The position numbers and the translations under genes are program-made. Of a DNA stretch of 19,116 nt, positions 1-7,834 are shown in pieces; position 1 is the first letter of the stretch, and the number at the start of each line of letters is the position of its first letter. The notes beneath the pieces were generated by a model. That model was given only the letters and a program-made list of their open reading frames with translations, did no database searches and was not told the origin of the DNA. The stretch comes from Lachnospiraceae bacterium UBA3401 (GTDB lineage Bacteria > Bacillota > Clostridia > Lachnospirales > Lachnospiraceae), in the NCBI GenBank assembly GCA_002358575.1, contig DEPD01000118.1, forward strand, positions 32,895 through 52,010. Direction: 5' to 3'.

Positions 1-45
1 AATTGCAACAATTGATGCACACAAAATGCCACAAAGCAGGCTCCG

Positions 46-70
46 ACACCATGCAGCAAGTGCAAGGTGT
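46..70. other. Small hairpin upstream of hsdR
   Basis: ACACC (46-50) pairs with GGTGT (66-70). After one A/A mismatch, TGCA (52-55) pairs with TGCA (61-64), leaving a GCAAG loop. No T-tract follows, so it is not an obvious terminator. Bases 1-132 may hold the end of an upstream gene, but two frames are open for short stretches (to stops at about 82 and 95) and neither can be preferred. The hairpin is visible in the sequence; any function is unknown. Confidence 0.3.
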
Positions 71-132
71 GAAAAGTAACAGAATATTGCGATAAAGATT
101 TTTATAAAATGTAAATACAGGAGAAAAATGAT

Positions 133-3100
133 ATGTCATTTAACGAACACGCATTAGAACTATCTATCATAGAACTTTTACAAAATAAAGGCTACATTCA
201 TCAAACCGGCAGTGAATTGTTACGTGAAAAATCGGAAGTTCTGATAGTAGATGATTTAAAAGAATATTTGCGTACGCAATATGCTTCGGCTGCTCTGACA
301 GAAAGCGAGATTGACAGCATTATTCTCTCTTTGCGCACTGTAGGCGGAACGTTATATGAAGCAAACAAAACAATTCTGTCCGTGATAATAGACGGATTTG
401 TGTTCAATCGTGAGGATAGAGAAAAGAAAGATATATTTATTGAACTGATAAACTATAGAGAACCAAAAAAGAATATTTTTAAGATTGTAAATCAGTTAGA
501 AATAGAAGGATACAATTATCAGCTTCGTATTCCTGATGGCATTATTTATGTGAATGGACTTCCTCTTGTAGTATTGGAATTTAAAACCGCAATACAGGAA
601 AACACCACCATAATGGATGCATATACGCAGTTGACAGTCAGATATCAGAGAGATATTCCAGAAATTTTCAAATACAATGCATTCGTGGTTGTCAGTGATG
701 GTGCAAACAGTAAGTATGGTTCTTTATTCACACCATATGAATTTTTCTATGCTTGGAGAAAGGTTCATGATAATGACAAGGAAATGGATGGCATCAATTC
801 TTTGTTTACAATGATAGATGGTCTGTTTGCGCAGGACAGGCTTCTTGCAGTAGTAAAGAATTTTATCTACTTTCCTGATTCTACAGACAGCAATTTGAAA
901 ATAGTGTGCCGTTATCCGCAGTTTTTTGCAGCTAATAATCTGTATGAAAATGTGAAAGCACATATGAAGCCGAATGGCGATGGCAAGGGTGGTACATATT
1001 TTGGGACGACTGGATGCGGAAAAAGTTATACTATGCTGTTTCTTACTCGTATGATTATGAAAAGCAGTTATTTTAAAAGTCCTACCATTTTAATTATAAC
1101 CGATAGAACTGACTTGGACGACCAACTTTCCAAACAATTTGTTGCGTCGAAACAATTTATTGGCGACAACAATATAATAAGCATAGAGTCAAGGGATAAG
1201 CTGCGCGAAGAATTACAGGGCAAGCCAAGCGGTGGGGTATATTTGACTACAATACAGAAGTTTACGGAAGACACACAACTTTTGACAGACAGATATAATG
1301 TGATTTGCATTTCAGATGAGGCACACCGTTCACAGATTAACCTTGATATGAAAGTAAAGGTTACAGATGATGGCGTAAATAAAACATATGGTTTTGCCAA
1401 GTATCTGCATGATTCTTTACCAAATGCAACTTATATTGGTTTTACTGGCACGCCGATTGATGCTACAGTGGAAGTGTTTGGAGATATTGTCGGACATCCA
1501 TATACCATGACAGAGGCAGTGAAAGATGAAATTACAGTAAATCTTGTTTATGATGGACGGGCGGCAAAGGTAACATTGCGGAAGGACAAGCTGCACGAGA
1601 TTGAAGAATATTATGATAAGTGTGCTAGTCTTGGAGCATCAGAAGAACAGATAGAGGAAAGTCAGAAAGCGGTAGCGCATTTAGCTACGATTCTTGGTGA
1701 TCCAGACAGGCTCAAAGCAGTGGCAAAAGACTTTATATCACACTATGAAAAAAGAGTAGAAGAAGGTTCGACAGTTGCGGGCAAGGCAATGTTTGTATGT
1801 GCAGATAGATTGATAGCTTATGCATTTTATCTAAATTTGATAGAACTTCGTCCAGAATGGAAAGAAAAGAGGAAAGCGCCGGAGGGTGTGGAATTAACGG
1901 AGAAAGAGGAAAAGGAATTAAAACCGATAGAAAAGGTTTGTCTTGTCATGACTCGAAATAAAGATGATAAAAAAGAACTTTATGAGATGCTTGGCACGAA
2001 AGAACACAGAAAAGAGTTGGACAGGCAGTTTAAGAATGTAAAATCCAATTTTAAAATAGCGATTGTAGTAGATATGTGGTTGACAGGATTTGATGTGCCA
2101 TGTCTTGATACGATTTATATTGATAAACCAATTCAGCAGCATACACTGATACAGACAATTTCCAGAGTCAATCGTGTTTATGAGGGCAAGGACAGAGGAT
2201 TGATTGTCGACTATATTGGCATCAAGAAAAACATGAATGTTGCGCTTCGCAAATATACAAATTTTGAGAAAGAGGAACTCGATGACGTTTGTCAGGCAGT
2301 GACGATTGTTTTGGATCAGCTTGAAGTGTTAGACCAGATGTTTCATAATTTTAATGCAAAGGATTACTATGTGGGAAGCCCAGTTGAACAGTTAAATTGC
2401 CTGAACAGAGCAGTTGAGTATGTGCAGTTGACGCAGGATTTGGAAGTTCGATTTATGGCAGCAGTGAAGAAGATGAAGCAGGCATTTAGCCTGTGCAGTT
2501 CCAGTGAGCAGTTTACCAGTGCAGATATTGAGAAAGTGCATTTTTATCAGGCGGTGCGTTCGATACTGTTTAAGCTGACGAAAGGCGATGCACCAGATAC
2601 TTCTCAAATGAATGCCAAAGTTCGCAAGTTGTTGGATGAAGCAATACAGTCTGATGGCATTGAGGAATTATTTGAGACGGGAAAACACATAAATATTGAT
2701 ATTTTTAGTGATGAATATATGGCACGAATTGAAAAGATTCCTATGCCTAATACAAAGATTAAAGCATTGCAGAGACTACTGTCCTATGCAATTGAAGAGT
2801 TTAAAAAAGTAAATAAAATCAAAAGTATTGAATTTGCCGACAGAATGAAGGCGGTTGTTGAAATCTATAATAATCGAAGGAAAGATGAAGCATTTGCAAA
2901 TGAGGTTCTTGATGATGTGGCAAATCAGCTTGCGGATTTAATACAGGAATTGAAAACGGAAAGAAATTCGTTTAAAAACATAGGCATTGATTATGAGGAA
3001 AAAGCCTTCTATGATATTTTGTTTGCAGTATCGAAGAAGTATGAATTTGAATATCCGAATGATAAAATGATTGTATTGTCAAAAGAGATTCGGGTAGTTG

Positions 3101-3273
3101 TGGATGATAAGGCGAAATATACAGATTGGTCTACCAGAGAAGATATTAAAGCAAATTTGCAGGTGGATTTGATTATTTTGCTTGATAAATACGGCTATCC
3201 GCCAGTTACGATAGATGATGTTTATAAAGAAGTGTTGGAACAGGCGGAGAATTTTAAGAAATATGCAAAATAG
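133..3273 (+). CDS. hsdR: Type I restriction enzyme R subunit (HsdR)
   Basis: This is the motor and nuclease subunit of a type I restriction-modification complex. It cuts unmodified foreign DNA after ATP-driven translocation and needs HsdM and HsdS. At 1046 residues it is full length. The N-terminal PD-(D/E)xK nuclease shows PDG at 134-136 and LEFK at 148-151. The SF2 helicase core has Walker A GTTGCGKS (291-298), TDRTDLDDQ (323-331), DEAH (395-398), FTGTP (437-441), TGFDVP (651-656) and motif VI QTISRVNR (674-681). The C-terminal helical region fits HsdM docking. ATG 133 has AGGAG at 119-123, nine bases upstream. HsdM and HsdS are not downstream, so they lie to the left or elsewhere. The gene reads more AT-rich than the PTS and glutamine synthetase genes, in keeping with the mobility of restriction systems (inference). 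Confidence 0.95.
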   Translation: MSFNEHALELSIIELLQNKGYIHQTGSELLREKSEVLIVDDLKEYLRTQYASAALTESEIDSIILSLRTVGGTLYEANKTILSVIIDGFVFNREDREKKDIFIELINYREPKKNIFKIVNQLEIEGYNYQLRIPDGIIYVNGLPLVVLEFKTAIQENTTIMDAYTQLTVRYQRDIPEIFKYNAFVVVSDGANSKYGSLFTPYEFFYAWRKVHDNDKEMDGINSLFTMIDGLFAQDRLLAVVKNFIYFPDSTDSNLKIVCRYPQFFAANNLYENVKAHMKPNGDGKGGTYFGTTGCGKSYTMLFLTRMIMKSSYFKSPTILIITDRTDLDDQLSKQFVASKQFIGDNNIISIESRDKLREELQGKPSGGVYLTTIQKFTEDTQLLTDRYNVICISDEAHRSQINLDMKVKVTDDGVNKTYGFAKYLHDSLPNATYIGFTGTPIDATVEVFGDIVGHPYTMTEAVKDEITVNLVYDGRAAKVTLRKDKLHEIEEYYDKCASLGASEEQIEESQKAVAHLATILGDPDRLKAVAKDFISHYEKRVEEGSTVAGKAMFVCADRLIAYAFYLNLIELRPEWKEKRKAPEGVELTEKEEKELKPIEKVCLVMTRNKDDKKELYEMLGTKEHRKELDRQFKNVKSNFKIAIVVDMWLTGFDVPCLDTIYIDKPIQQHTLIQTISRVNRVYEGKDRGLIVDYIGIKKNMNVALRKYTNFEKEELDDVCQAVTIVLDQLEVLDQMFHNFNAKDYYVGSPVEQLNCLNRAVEYVQLTQDLEVRFMAAVKKMKQAFSLCSSSEQFTSADIEKVHFYQAVRSILFKLTKGDAPDTSQMNAKVRKLLDEAIQSDGIEELFETGKHINIDIFSDEYMARIEKIPMPNTKIKALQRLLSYAIEEFKKVNKIKSIEFADRMKAVVEIYNNRRKDEAFANEVLDDVANQLADLIQELKTERNSFKNIGIDYEEKAFYDILFAVSKKYEFEYPNDKMIVLSKEIRVVVDDKAKYTDWSTREDIKANLQVDLIILLDKYGYPPVTIDDVYKEVLEQAENFKKYAK

Positions 3274-3413
3274 AGTTCAATTTCTTAAATGAATCTTTGC
3301 TATATAATGAGGGCAATTGTGAGGAATAAGTGAATATATAGCATGAAAGGCAATGATAGGTATTTATAGTTATTTATAAGGATTTTTGAAATAAAAGCAA
3401 TATATTTTAAAAT

Positions 3414-3455
3414 AATAGCGCACAAGAGAAATATTTTTTTGTGCGTTATTTTTTT
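3414..3455 (+). terminator. Rho-independent terminator after hsdR
   Basis: ATAGCGCACAA (3415-3425) pairs with TTGTGCGTTAT (3439-3449) over 11 bp with one G-T wobble. A seven-T run (3449-3455) follows. It lies about 140 bases after the hsdR stop and ends that transcript. The 3274-3413 stretch before it is AT-rich and holds no gene I can support. Confidence 0.85.
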
Positions 3456-3456
3456 A

Positions 3457-3548
3457 TGCACACGGACGCGGAAAGGAAATATGCAGCGAAAGCTGCCCGC
3501 GTCCGGCGCGCGAGTAGGGGAAGTAACCTTCTCCTGCTCGATTGTGCA
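3457..3548. repeat. Structured intergenic element, copy 1 (closing stem plus two arms)
   Basis: TGCACA (3457-3462) pairs with TGTGCA (3543-3548) and encloses two arms. Arm 1 is CGGACGCGG (3463-3471) with CCGCGTCCG (3497-3505). On its 3' side it stacks directly on an inner GCAGC-GAAA-GCTGC hairpin (3483-3496); an 11-base purine-rich bulge lies on the 5' side. Arm 2 is CGAGTAGGGGAAG (3511-3523) with CTTCTCCTGCTCG (3528-3540), 13 pairs including two G-T wobbles, with a TAAC loop. It is much more GC-rich than its surroundings. Near-copies of the arm 1 and arm 2 sequences occur in the glnN-ABC gap (13419-13434 and 13180-13209), so it is probably a dispersed repeat. It could be a small structured RNA, a MITE-like element or a transcript boundary; nothing here decides. 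Confidence 0.65.
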
Positions 3549-3655
3549 CGTTGATGCAGAGAAACTATGCCATTACATGGTATATCAGCGAATGCAAACA
3601 AATATTCGGAATATTATTAAAAGTAAAATTTTTCTGAAAATTGTTGAAATAAAAG

Positions 3656-3684
3656 TTGACAAACTGCTAGAACACTGTTAATAT
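3656..3684 (+). promoter_or_regulatory. Main promoter of the hexitol PTS operon
   Basis: TTGACA (3656-3661) and TAATAT (3679-3684) are separated by 17 bp, a near-perfect vegetative sigma promoter. Transcription would start around 3690, leaving a leader of about 150 bases before the DeoR gene. It is the best promoter upstream of the operon. Confidence 0.8.
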
Positions 3685-3695
3685 AAAAACATAAA

Positions 3696-3742
3696 CTTTT
3701 GAAACAACAGAAAAATGAAAAATAACACTTTCAAATCAAAAG
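3696..3742. promoter_or_regulatory. Possible DeoR-type operator (inverted half-sites)
   Basis: CTTTTGA (3696-3702) is matched by its inverse TCAAAAG (3736-3742). A further TTTGAAA/TTTCAAA pair lies at 3698-3704 and 3730-3736. These sit just downstream of the predicted start site, where a repressor could block RNA polymerase. DeoR-family operators vary and the region is AT-rich, so this is a guess based on symmetry and position. Confidence 0.3.
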
Positions 3743-3748
3743 TAGTAG

Positions 3749-3776
3749 TTGAAGAAGTTGTAAAAAATGGTACAAT
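3749..3776 (+). promoter_or_regulatory. Possible second promoter before the leader ORF
   Basis: TTGAAG (3749-3754) and TACAAT (3771-3776) are 16 bp apart. They fit the sigma-A consensus less well than the upstream promoter. A start here would fall within or just before the ribosome binding site of the 8-residue leader ORF. Confidence 0.3.
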
Positions 3777-3793
3777 GAAAGGAGGAACACAGT

Positions 3794-3820
3794 ATGAAGC
3801 TGAGAAACGAAAAGACATAG
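3794..3820 (+). CDS. Eight-residue leader ORF upstream of the DeoR regulator
   Basis: A perfect Shine-Dalgarno sequence (AGGAGG, 3780-3785) sits eight bases before ATG 3794, which opens a tiny frame, MKLRNEKT, ending in TAG at 3818-3820. This is a stronger initiation site than that of the regulator 20 bases further on. It has no run of one codon, so classic amino-acid attenuation is unlikely. Its role could be translational coupling or reinitiation into the regulator gene, or it could be the remnant of a longer gene. The site is plainly visible; translation is inferred. Confidence 0.4.
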   Translation: MKLRNEKT

Positions 3821-3839
3821 ATTTATGGGAGGTAGTAAT

Positions 3840-4601
3840 ATGGATGCAATGGAGCAGCGCAGGAACATGATTGTAGAGCTGGTGAATCAGAACGGGAATA
3901 TTAGTTTTGCTCAGCTAAAGAAGAAGATTCCCCAGATATCTGAGATGACACTGCGCACAGATTTAAAGGCTCTTGATGAGGCGAAACGAATTGTGCGGGT
4001 GCACGGTGGTGCGAAGTCCGTGGATGTTGTCATTGGAACAGATGATATGTTGAGTAGACGACAAGTGCGAAACATCGAGGCAAAGCAGTTCATTACGCAG
4101 AAGGCGTTGGAGTTTTTGCGGAAGGATACAACGATTTTTCTGGATTCTGGCAGTACAACAACAATGCTCGCTGCCAACATTCCAGACCAGTCCAGCTTGA
4201 TTTACACCAATTCCCTGACATGCGCGATGGAGCTTGGAAGGCTGACAAAGCCAAGTGTACATGTGCTCGGCGGCAAGATGAACCAGTACAGTATGAGCGT
4301 GTGTGGGATACATACGATTCAGGAGGTACAGCGAATTAATTTTGACCAGGCGTTTATGGGCGTTACCAGCTATTGTGATCAGACAGGATTTAACTGTGGC
4401 GTGGATGAGGAGGCTGTGTTGAAAAAGACTGTTATGCGTCAGGCAGAACAGGTGATTGTGCTGATGGATTCCTCTAAGATAGGGGTAAAGAATACGTATT
4501 GTTTCTGTGAATTGAGTGATGTGGACATTATTATTTCAGATGACAATCTTCCAGAGGAATTTCTTGAGGATTGTAGAAGACGTGGAGTGCAAGTTGTCTA
4601 A
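3840..4601 (+). CDS. DeoR-family sugar-phosphate-responsive repressor
   Basis: This is a 253-residue transcription regulator, the normal size for the DeoR family. The N-terminal winged helix-turn-helix carries the family signature at about residues 33-55 (MTLRTDLKALDE followed by RVHGGA). The C-terminal sugar-phosphate-binding domain has DSGSTTT, YTNS and MDSSKIG. The family usually represses its own operon and is released by a phosphorylated sugar such as fructose-1-phosphate. Being first in an operon with 1-phosphofructokinase makes a ketose-phosphate inducer plausible (inference). ATG 3840 is preferred because GGGAGG (3827-3832) lies seven bases upstream; ATG 3825 would add five residues and has no good ribosome binding site. 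It replaces the MtlR-type activator usual next to Firmicute mannitol permeases. Confidence 0.9.
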   Translation: MDAMEQRRNMIVELVNQNGNISFAQLKKKIPQISEMTLRTDLKALDEAKRIVRVHGGAKSVDVVIGTDDMLSRRQVRNIEAKQFITQKALEFLRKDTTIFLDSGSTTTMLAANIPDQSSLIYTNSLTCAMELGRLTKPSVHVLGGKMNQYSMSVCGIHTIQEVQRINFDQAFMGVTSYCDQTGFNCGVDEEAVLKKTVMRQAEQVIVLMDSSKIGVKNTYCFCELSDVDIIISDDNLPEEFLEDCRRRGVQVV

Positions 4602-4633
4602 GCCAAATCAGGAGACGAACCCAGTACAGTTAA

Positions 4634-6511
4634 ATGAGGTTTGATATGAAAAATGGTGTTCAACGTTTTGGCAAATTTCTCTCGGCAATGATTATGCCGA
4701 ACATTGGTGCGTTAATTGCGTTTGGATTCCTCGCAGCGTTTTTTAACGGAAGCGGGTGGATTCCTCACGAGGGATTTGCAACAATATTTTCAGCAATTTT
4801 AGTTTATTTGATTCCGATTCTGATCGCCTCGACGGGCGGGAAGCTAATCGGAGAGGAGCGAGGCAGTATTGTCGGCGCGATTGCGGTTGTCGGTGCAATT
4901 ATGAGCGACCCGAATACGACAATGCTGATGGCGGCAATGATGATAGGACCATTGTCAGGCTTCTGTATCAAAAAGTTTGACAAAGCTATGGAAGGACATA
5001 TGCCAGCCGGCTTTGAGATGTTAATCAATAATTTCTCCGTTGGTATTATTGGCATGATTCTTTCCATGGTGAGCTATCTTGTTATTGGCCCACTGATGAA
5101 CCTGATTTTGGCAGTGTTGACAGCGGGGGTCAATGTCCTGGTGGAGCATAGTATGCTGCCGTTAATTGCGGTGTTTATTGAACCGGCAAAGGTACTGTTT
5201 CTAAACAATGCGATCAATCATGGTATCTTTACGCCGATTGCCACAGCGCAGGCAGCAGAGACAGGCAAGTCCATCATGTATATGTTGGAGGCAAACCCAG
5301 GACCTGGACTTGGTGTACTGTTGGCATACATGTTCTTCTGTGAGGACAAAAAGACAAAGCAGTCAGCGCCAGGAGCAGTTATCATTCACTTGCTGGGCGG
5401 TATTCACGAGATTTATTTTCCTTATATATTGATGAATCCACTGGTCATTATTGCGCCGATTATCGGCAATATCGCAGCAATTTTCTGGTATAATATGACT
5501 GGAGCTGGGCTGGTTGGACCGGCATCGCCAGGTTCGCTTATCGCATATCTAATGATGGCGTCGCGGGACAGCATGATTTCTGTCATTGTGGGTGTTGTGA
5601 TTGCAACGGCAGTATCATTTGGCATTGCATCTGTGATAATTCGCATGTCTAAGGGAAAGAGCCTTGAGGAAGCGCAGGCGGAAGTGGCGGACAGAAAAGC
5701 AGAGGCGAAAGGGATTTCTGGTAATGAAGTCAAAAAAGCGGAAGGAGTCAAGAAAGTTGTATTTGCATGTGATGCAGGAATGGGTTCATCCGCGATGGGA
5801 GCGACAAAGTTTCGCAATCGAATCAAAGCACAGCGCCCGGATTTGACGGTGATCAATACATCGGTGGACAATATTCCGGCGGACTGTGATATTGCGGTGG
5901 TTCAGATTACATTGGTGGAACGTGCGAGAAAGTCTGTTCCGCAGGCACAGATTGTGACACTGAACAACTTTTTGGCGGACCCGGCACTTGATTCATTATA
6001 TGAACAATTAACGCAAAAACAGGAAAAGGCGACAGGATTACAAGAGGAAGTTGCCGCAGAACCCTTGCCAATACAGACAGAAAATGCAGAAAAACAAATT
6101 TTAGTGAAGGGCGGTGTAAAATTAAATCTTCCACCCGTCTCAAAGGAACAGGCAATACAGGCAGCAGGAGAACTTTTAGAAAGACTAGGATATGTTGACA
6201 AAACTTATGTTGATGCGATGCAAGAACGCGAAAAGCTAGTGTCTACCTATATGGGTATGGGTGTGGCGATTCCGCATGGTACTTCGCAGGCAAAGGACAC
6301 AGTAAAAAAGACTGGCATTGTTTTAATGCAGTACCCAGAAGGCGTTGATTTTGGTGATGAGAAGGCGCAGTTGGTATTTGGCATCGCAGGCATTGGAGAC
6401 GAGCATTTGGATTTATTGAGTAAAATCTGTGAGATGCTAGAGGATGAGGAAATTTTGGAGACATTAAAGACAACAGATAATATAGAGTGGATATTGGAAC
6501 GTTTGAATTAG
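4634..6511 (+). CDS. mtlA: Mannitol-type PTS permease, fused EIICBA
   Basis: This membrane permease imports a hexitol and phosphorylates it, giving hexitol-1-phosphate. The 625 residues match the roughly 637 of E. coli MtlA. The membrane IIC domain (about 10-340) keeps VMPNIGA-like, LFLNNAINHGI and GGIHEIYFPY (255-264) motifs typical of mannitol transporters. IIB (about 373-460) has the phosphocysteine loop ACDAGMGSSAMG with Cys379. IIA (about 485-625) has MGMGVAIPHGT with phosphohistidine His548. All three domains look intact. ATG 4634 gives an N-terminus aligned with E. coli MtlA. ATG 4646, with GAGGT five bases upstream, is a reasonable alternative that removes four residues. Mannitol is the likeliest substrate, but glucitol or another hexitol is possible given the dehydrogenase downstream. 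Confidence 0.93.
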   Translation: MRFDMKNGVQRFGKFLSAMIMPNIGALIAFGFLAAFFNGSGWIPHEGFATIFSAILVYLIPILIASTGGKLIGEERGSIVGAIAVVGAIMSDPNTTMLMAAMMIGPLSGFCIKKFDKAMEGHMPAGFEMLINNFSVGIIGMILSMVSYLVIGPLMNLILAVLTAGVNVLVEHSMLPLIAVFIEPAKVLFLNNAINHGIFTPIATAQAAETGKSIMYMLEANPGPGLGVLLAYMFFCEDKKTKQSAPGAVIIHLLGGIHEIYFPYILMNPLVIIAPIIGNIAAIFWYNMTGAGLVGPASPGSLIAYLMMASRDSMISVIVGVVIATAVSFGIASVIIRMSKGKSLEEAQAEVADRKAEAKGISGNEVKKAEGVKKVVFACDAGMGSSAMGATKFRNRIKAQRPDLTVINTSVDNIPADCDIAVVQITLVERARKSVPQAQIVTLNNFLADPALDSLYEQLTQKQEKATGLQEEVAAEPLPIQTENAEKQILVKGGVKLNLPPVSKEQAIQAAGELLERLGYVDKTYVDAMQEREKLVSTYMGMGVAIPHGTSQAKDTVKKTGIVLMQYPEGVDFGDEKAQLVFGIAGIGDEHLDLLSKICEMLEDEEILETLKTTDNIEWILERLN

Positions 6512-6552
6512 GAGCTGTTAAGAAAGAACTTGGTGATTATTAACAGTTCTTT
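6512..6552 (+). promoter_or_regulatory. Two mutually exclusive hairpins between permease and dehydrogenase
   Basis: Hairpin A pairs GAGCTGTTAA (6512-6521) with TTAACAGTTC (6540-6549), ten pairs with one wobble, starting right after the permease stop codon. Hairpin B pairs AAAGAAC (6523-6529) with GTTCTTT (6546-6552). They share GTTC at 6546-6549, so both cannot form. There is no T-tract, so this is not a terminator. It lies just before the AGGAGG of the next gene and may stabilise the permease message or tune dehydrogenase translation (inference). Confidence 0.5.
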
Positions 6553-6571
6553 AGAAGGAGGAAGGCATAAA

Positions 6572-7834
6572 ATGAAAGTGAAAGGCGTTAGACTACATGG
6601 AGCACATGATATCCGACTGGAAGAGTTTGAACTTCCAGAGATTCAGAATGACGAGATACTGGTTAAAGTTGTGAGTGACAGTATCTGCATGTCAACATGG
6701 AAAATGGTGCAGGCAGGCAAGGACCACAAGCGTGTGCCAGAGAATGTGGCGGAGCACCCAGTTATTATTGGACATGAGTTTACAGGCGATATTGTCAAAG
6801 TTGGCAGCAAGTGGAAAGACCAGTTTCATGAGGGAAAGAAATTTGCACAACAGCCCGCAATTCCGGGGCAGATGGAATCTCCAGGGTATTCCTATGAATT
6901 TTTCGGTGGGGCGGCGACCTACTGCATTTTCCCGAATGATGTTATCGAGAAGGGGTGTATCTGGGAGTATGATGGGGACAGCTATTTTGAGGCATCGCTC
7001 GGTGAGCCGATGAGTTGCTGCATTGGTGGATATCACAGCAACTATCACACAGAACATCTCTCTTATGAGCACAAGATGGGAACGCTTGCTGGCGGTAATA
7101 TCTTGATTCTCGGCGGATGCGGACCAATGGGACTCGGTGCTATCAGCTATGGTCTTGCATTTGAAAATAAGCCCAAAAGAATCGTTGTAACCGATATTAA
7201 TGACGCTAAAATTGCGCGCGCTAAGGAAGTGATTTCAGAGGAAGAAGCAAAGGAAAAAGGGGTTGAGCTGCACTATGTCAACACAGCAGGAATGGAGGAC
7301 CCCGCCGCAGAGCTTCGCGCCATCACAGAAGGTGTTGGATATAGTGATGTTTTTGTATATGCACCGGTGAAAAGTATTGCGGAGATGGGTGATAAGCTTC
7401 TTGCGGTGGATGGCTGCCTAAACTTTTTTGCAGGACCTACAGACACACAGTTTTCAGCAAATATGAACCTCTACAATTGTCACTATGCACGAACGAAAAT
7501 TATGGGATCGACAGGCGGAAACACGGACGATATGAAAGAGGCTATTGCAAAGTCAGCAGCGGGAGAAATCAATTCGGCAGTGATGGTGACACATGTCGGA
7601 GGCATTGACTCTATTGTCGATACCACAAATAATCTGCCCAATATACCAGGCGGCAAGAAACTTGCCTATGTTCAGTTTAATATGCCAATGACAGCAATTG
7701 AGGATTTTGGCAAATTGGGAGAAAAGGACCCATTTTTCAAGGAACTGGATGCGTGCTGTAAGCGCAACAAAGGGCTGTGGTCAAAAGAGGCAGAGGATAT
7801 GCTGTTTGAACATTTTGGAGGGACACAGGCATGA
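6572..7834 (+). CDS. Zinc-dependent MDR dehydrogenase, L-sorbose-1-phosphate reductase-like
   Basis: This is a 420-residue NAD(P)-dependent sugar-alcohol-phosphate dehydrogenase of the medium-chain family (COG1063), resembling SorE, which interconverts L-sorbose-1-phosphate and glucitol-6-phosphate. Likely catalytic zinc ligands are Cys39, His68-Glu69 (GHEF) and Glu145 (GEP). The Rossmann loop is GGCGPMG (181-187). Asp208 at the end of strand beta-2 (VVTD) argues for NAD over NADP. The four-cysteine structural-zinc lobe of classical alcohol dehydrogenases is absent. ATG 6572 is chosen because AGGAGG (6556-6561) lies ten bases upstream; an upstream ATG at 6530 would add 14 unlikely residues. 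It takes the place of mannitol-1-phosphate 5-dehydrogenase (MtlD), a different family. Its stop overlaps the next start (ATGA), implying coupled translation. Exact substrate is uncertain. Confidence 0.8.
   Translation: MKVKGVRLHGAHDIRLEEFELPEIQNDEILVKVVSDSICMSTWKMVQAGKDHKRVPENVAEHPVIIGHEFTGDIVKVGSKWKDQFHEGKKFAQQPAIPGQMESPGYSYEFFGGAATYCIFPNDVIEKGCIWEYDGDSYFEASLGEPMSCCIGGYHSNYHTEHLSYEHKMGTLAGGNILILGGCGPMGLGAISYGLAFENKPKRIVVTDINDAKIARAKEVISEEEAKEKGVELHYVNTAGMEDPAAELRAITEGVGYSDVFVYAPVKSIAEMGDKLLAVDGCLNFFAGPTDTQFSANMNLYNCHYARTKIMGSTGGNTDDMKEAIAKSAAGEINSAVMVTHVGGIDSIVDTTNNLPNIPGGKKLAYVQFNMPMTAIEDFGKLGEKDPFFKELDACCKRNKGLWSKEAEDMLFEHFGGTQA

Noticed and set aside
2..95. C-terminus of an upstream gene such as hsdS
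   Set aside because: Two different frames stay open to stops near 82 and 95. Both are too short to assign and neither looks like a known HsdS tail.
3439..3681. An 80-codon plus-strand frame
   Set aside because: It would start on a TTG inside the hsdR terminator, run through the structured repeat and cover the PTS operon promoter. There is no ribosome binding site and the product is not protein-like.
3274..3824. CcpA cre site controlling the PTS operon
   Set aside because: No sequence close to the TGNAANCGNTNNCA consensus was found by eye near the promoter.
4634..7834. A standard mannitol locus (mtlA-mtlR-mtlF-mtlD)
   Set aside because: The permease is mannitol-like, but the dehydrogenase is medium-chain zinc type and not MtlD, the regulator is DeoR and not MtlR, and EIIA is fused.
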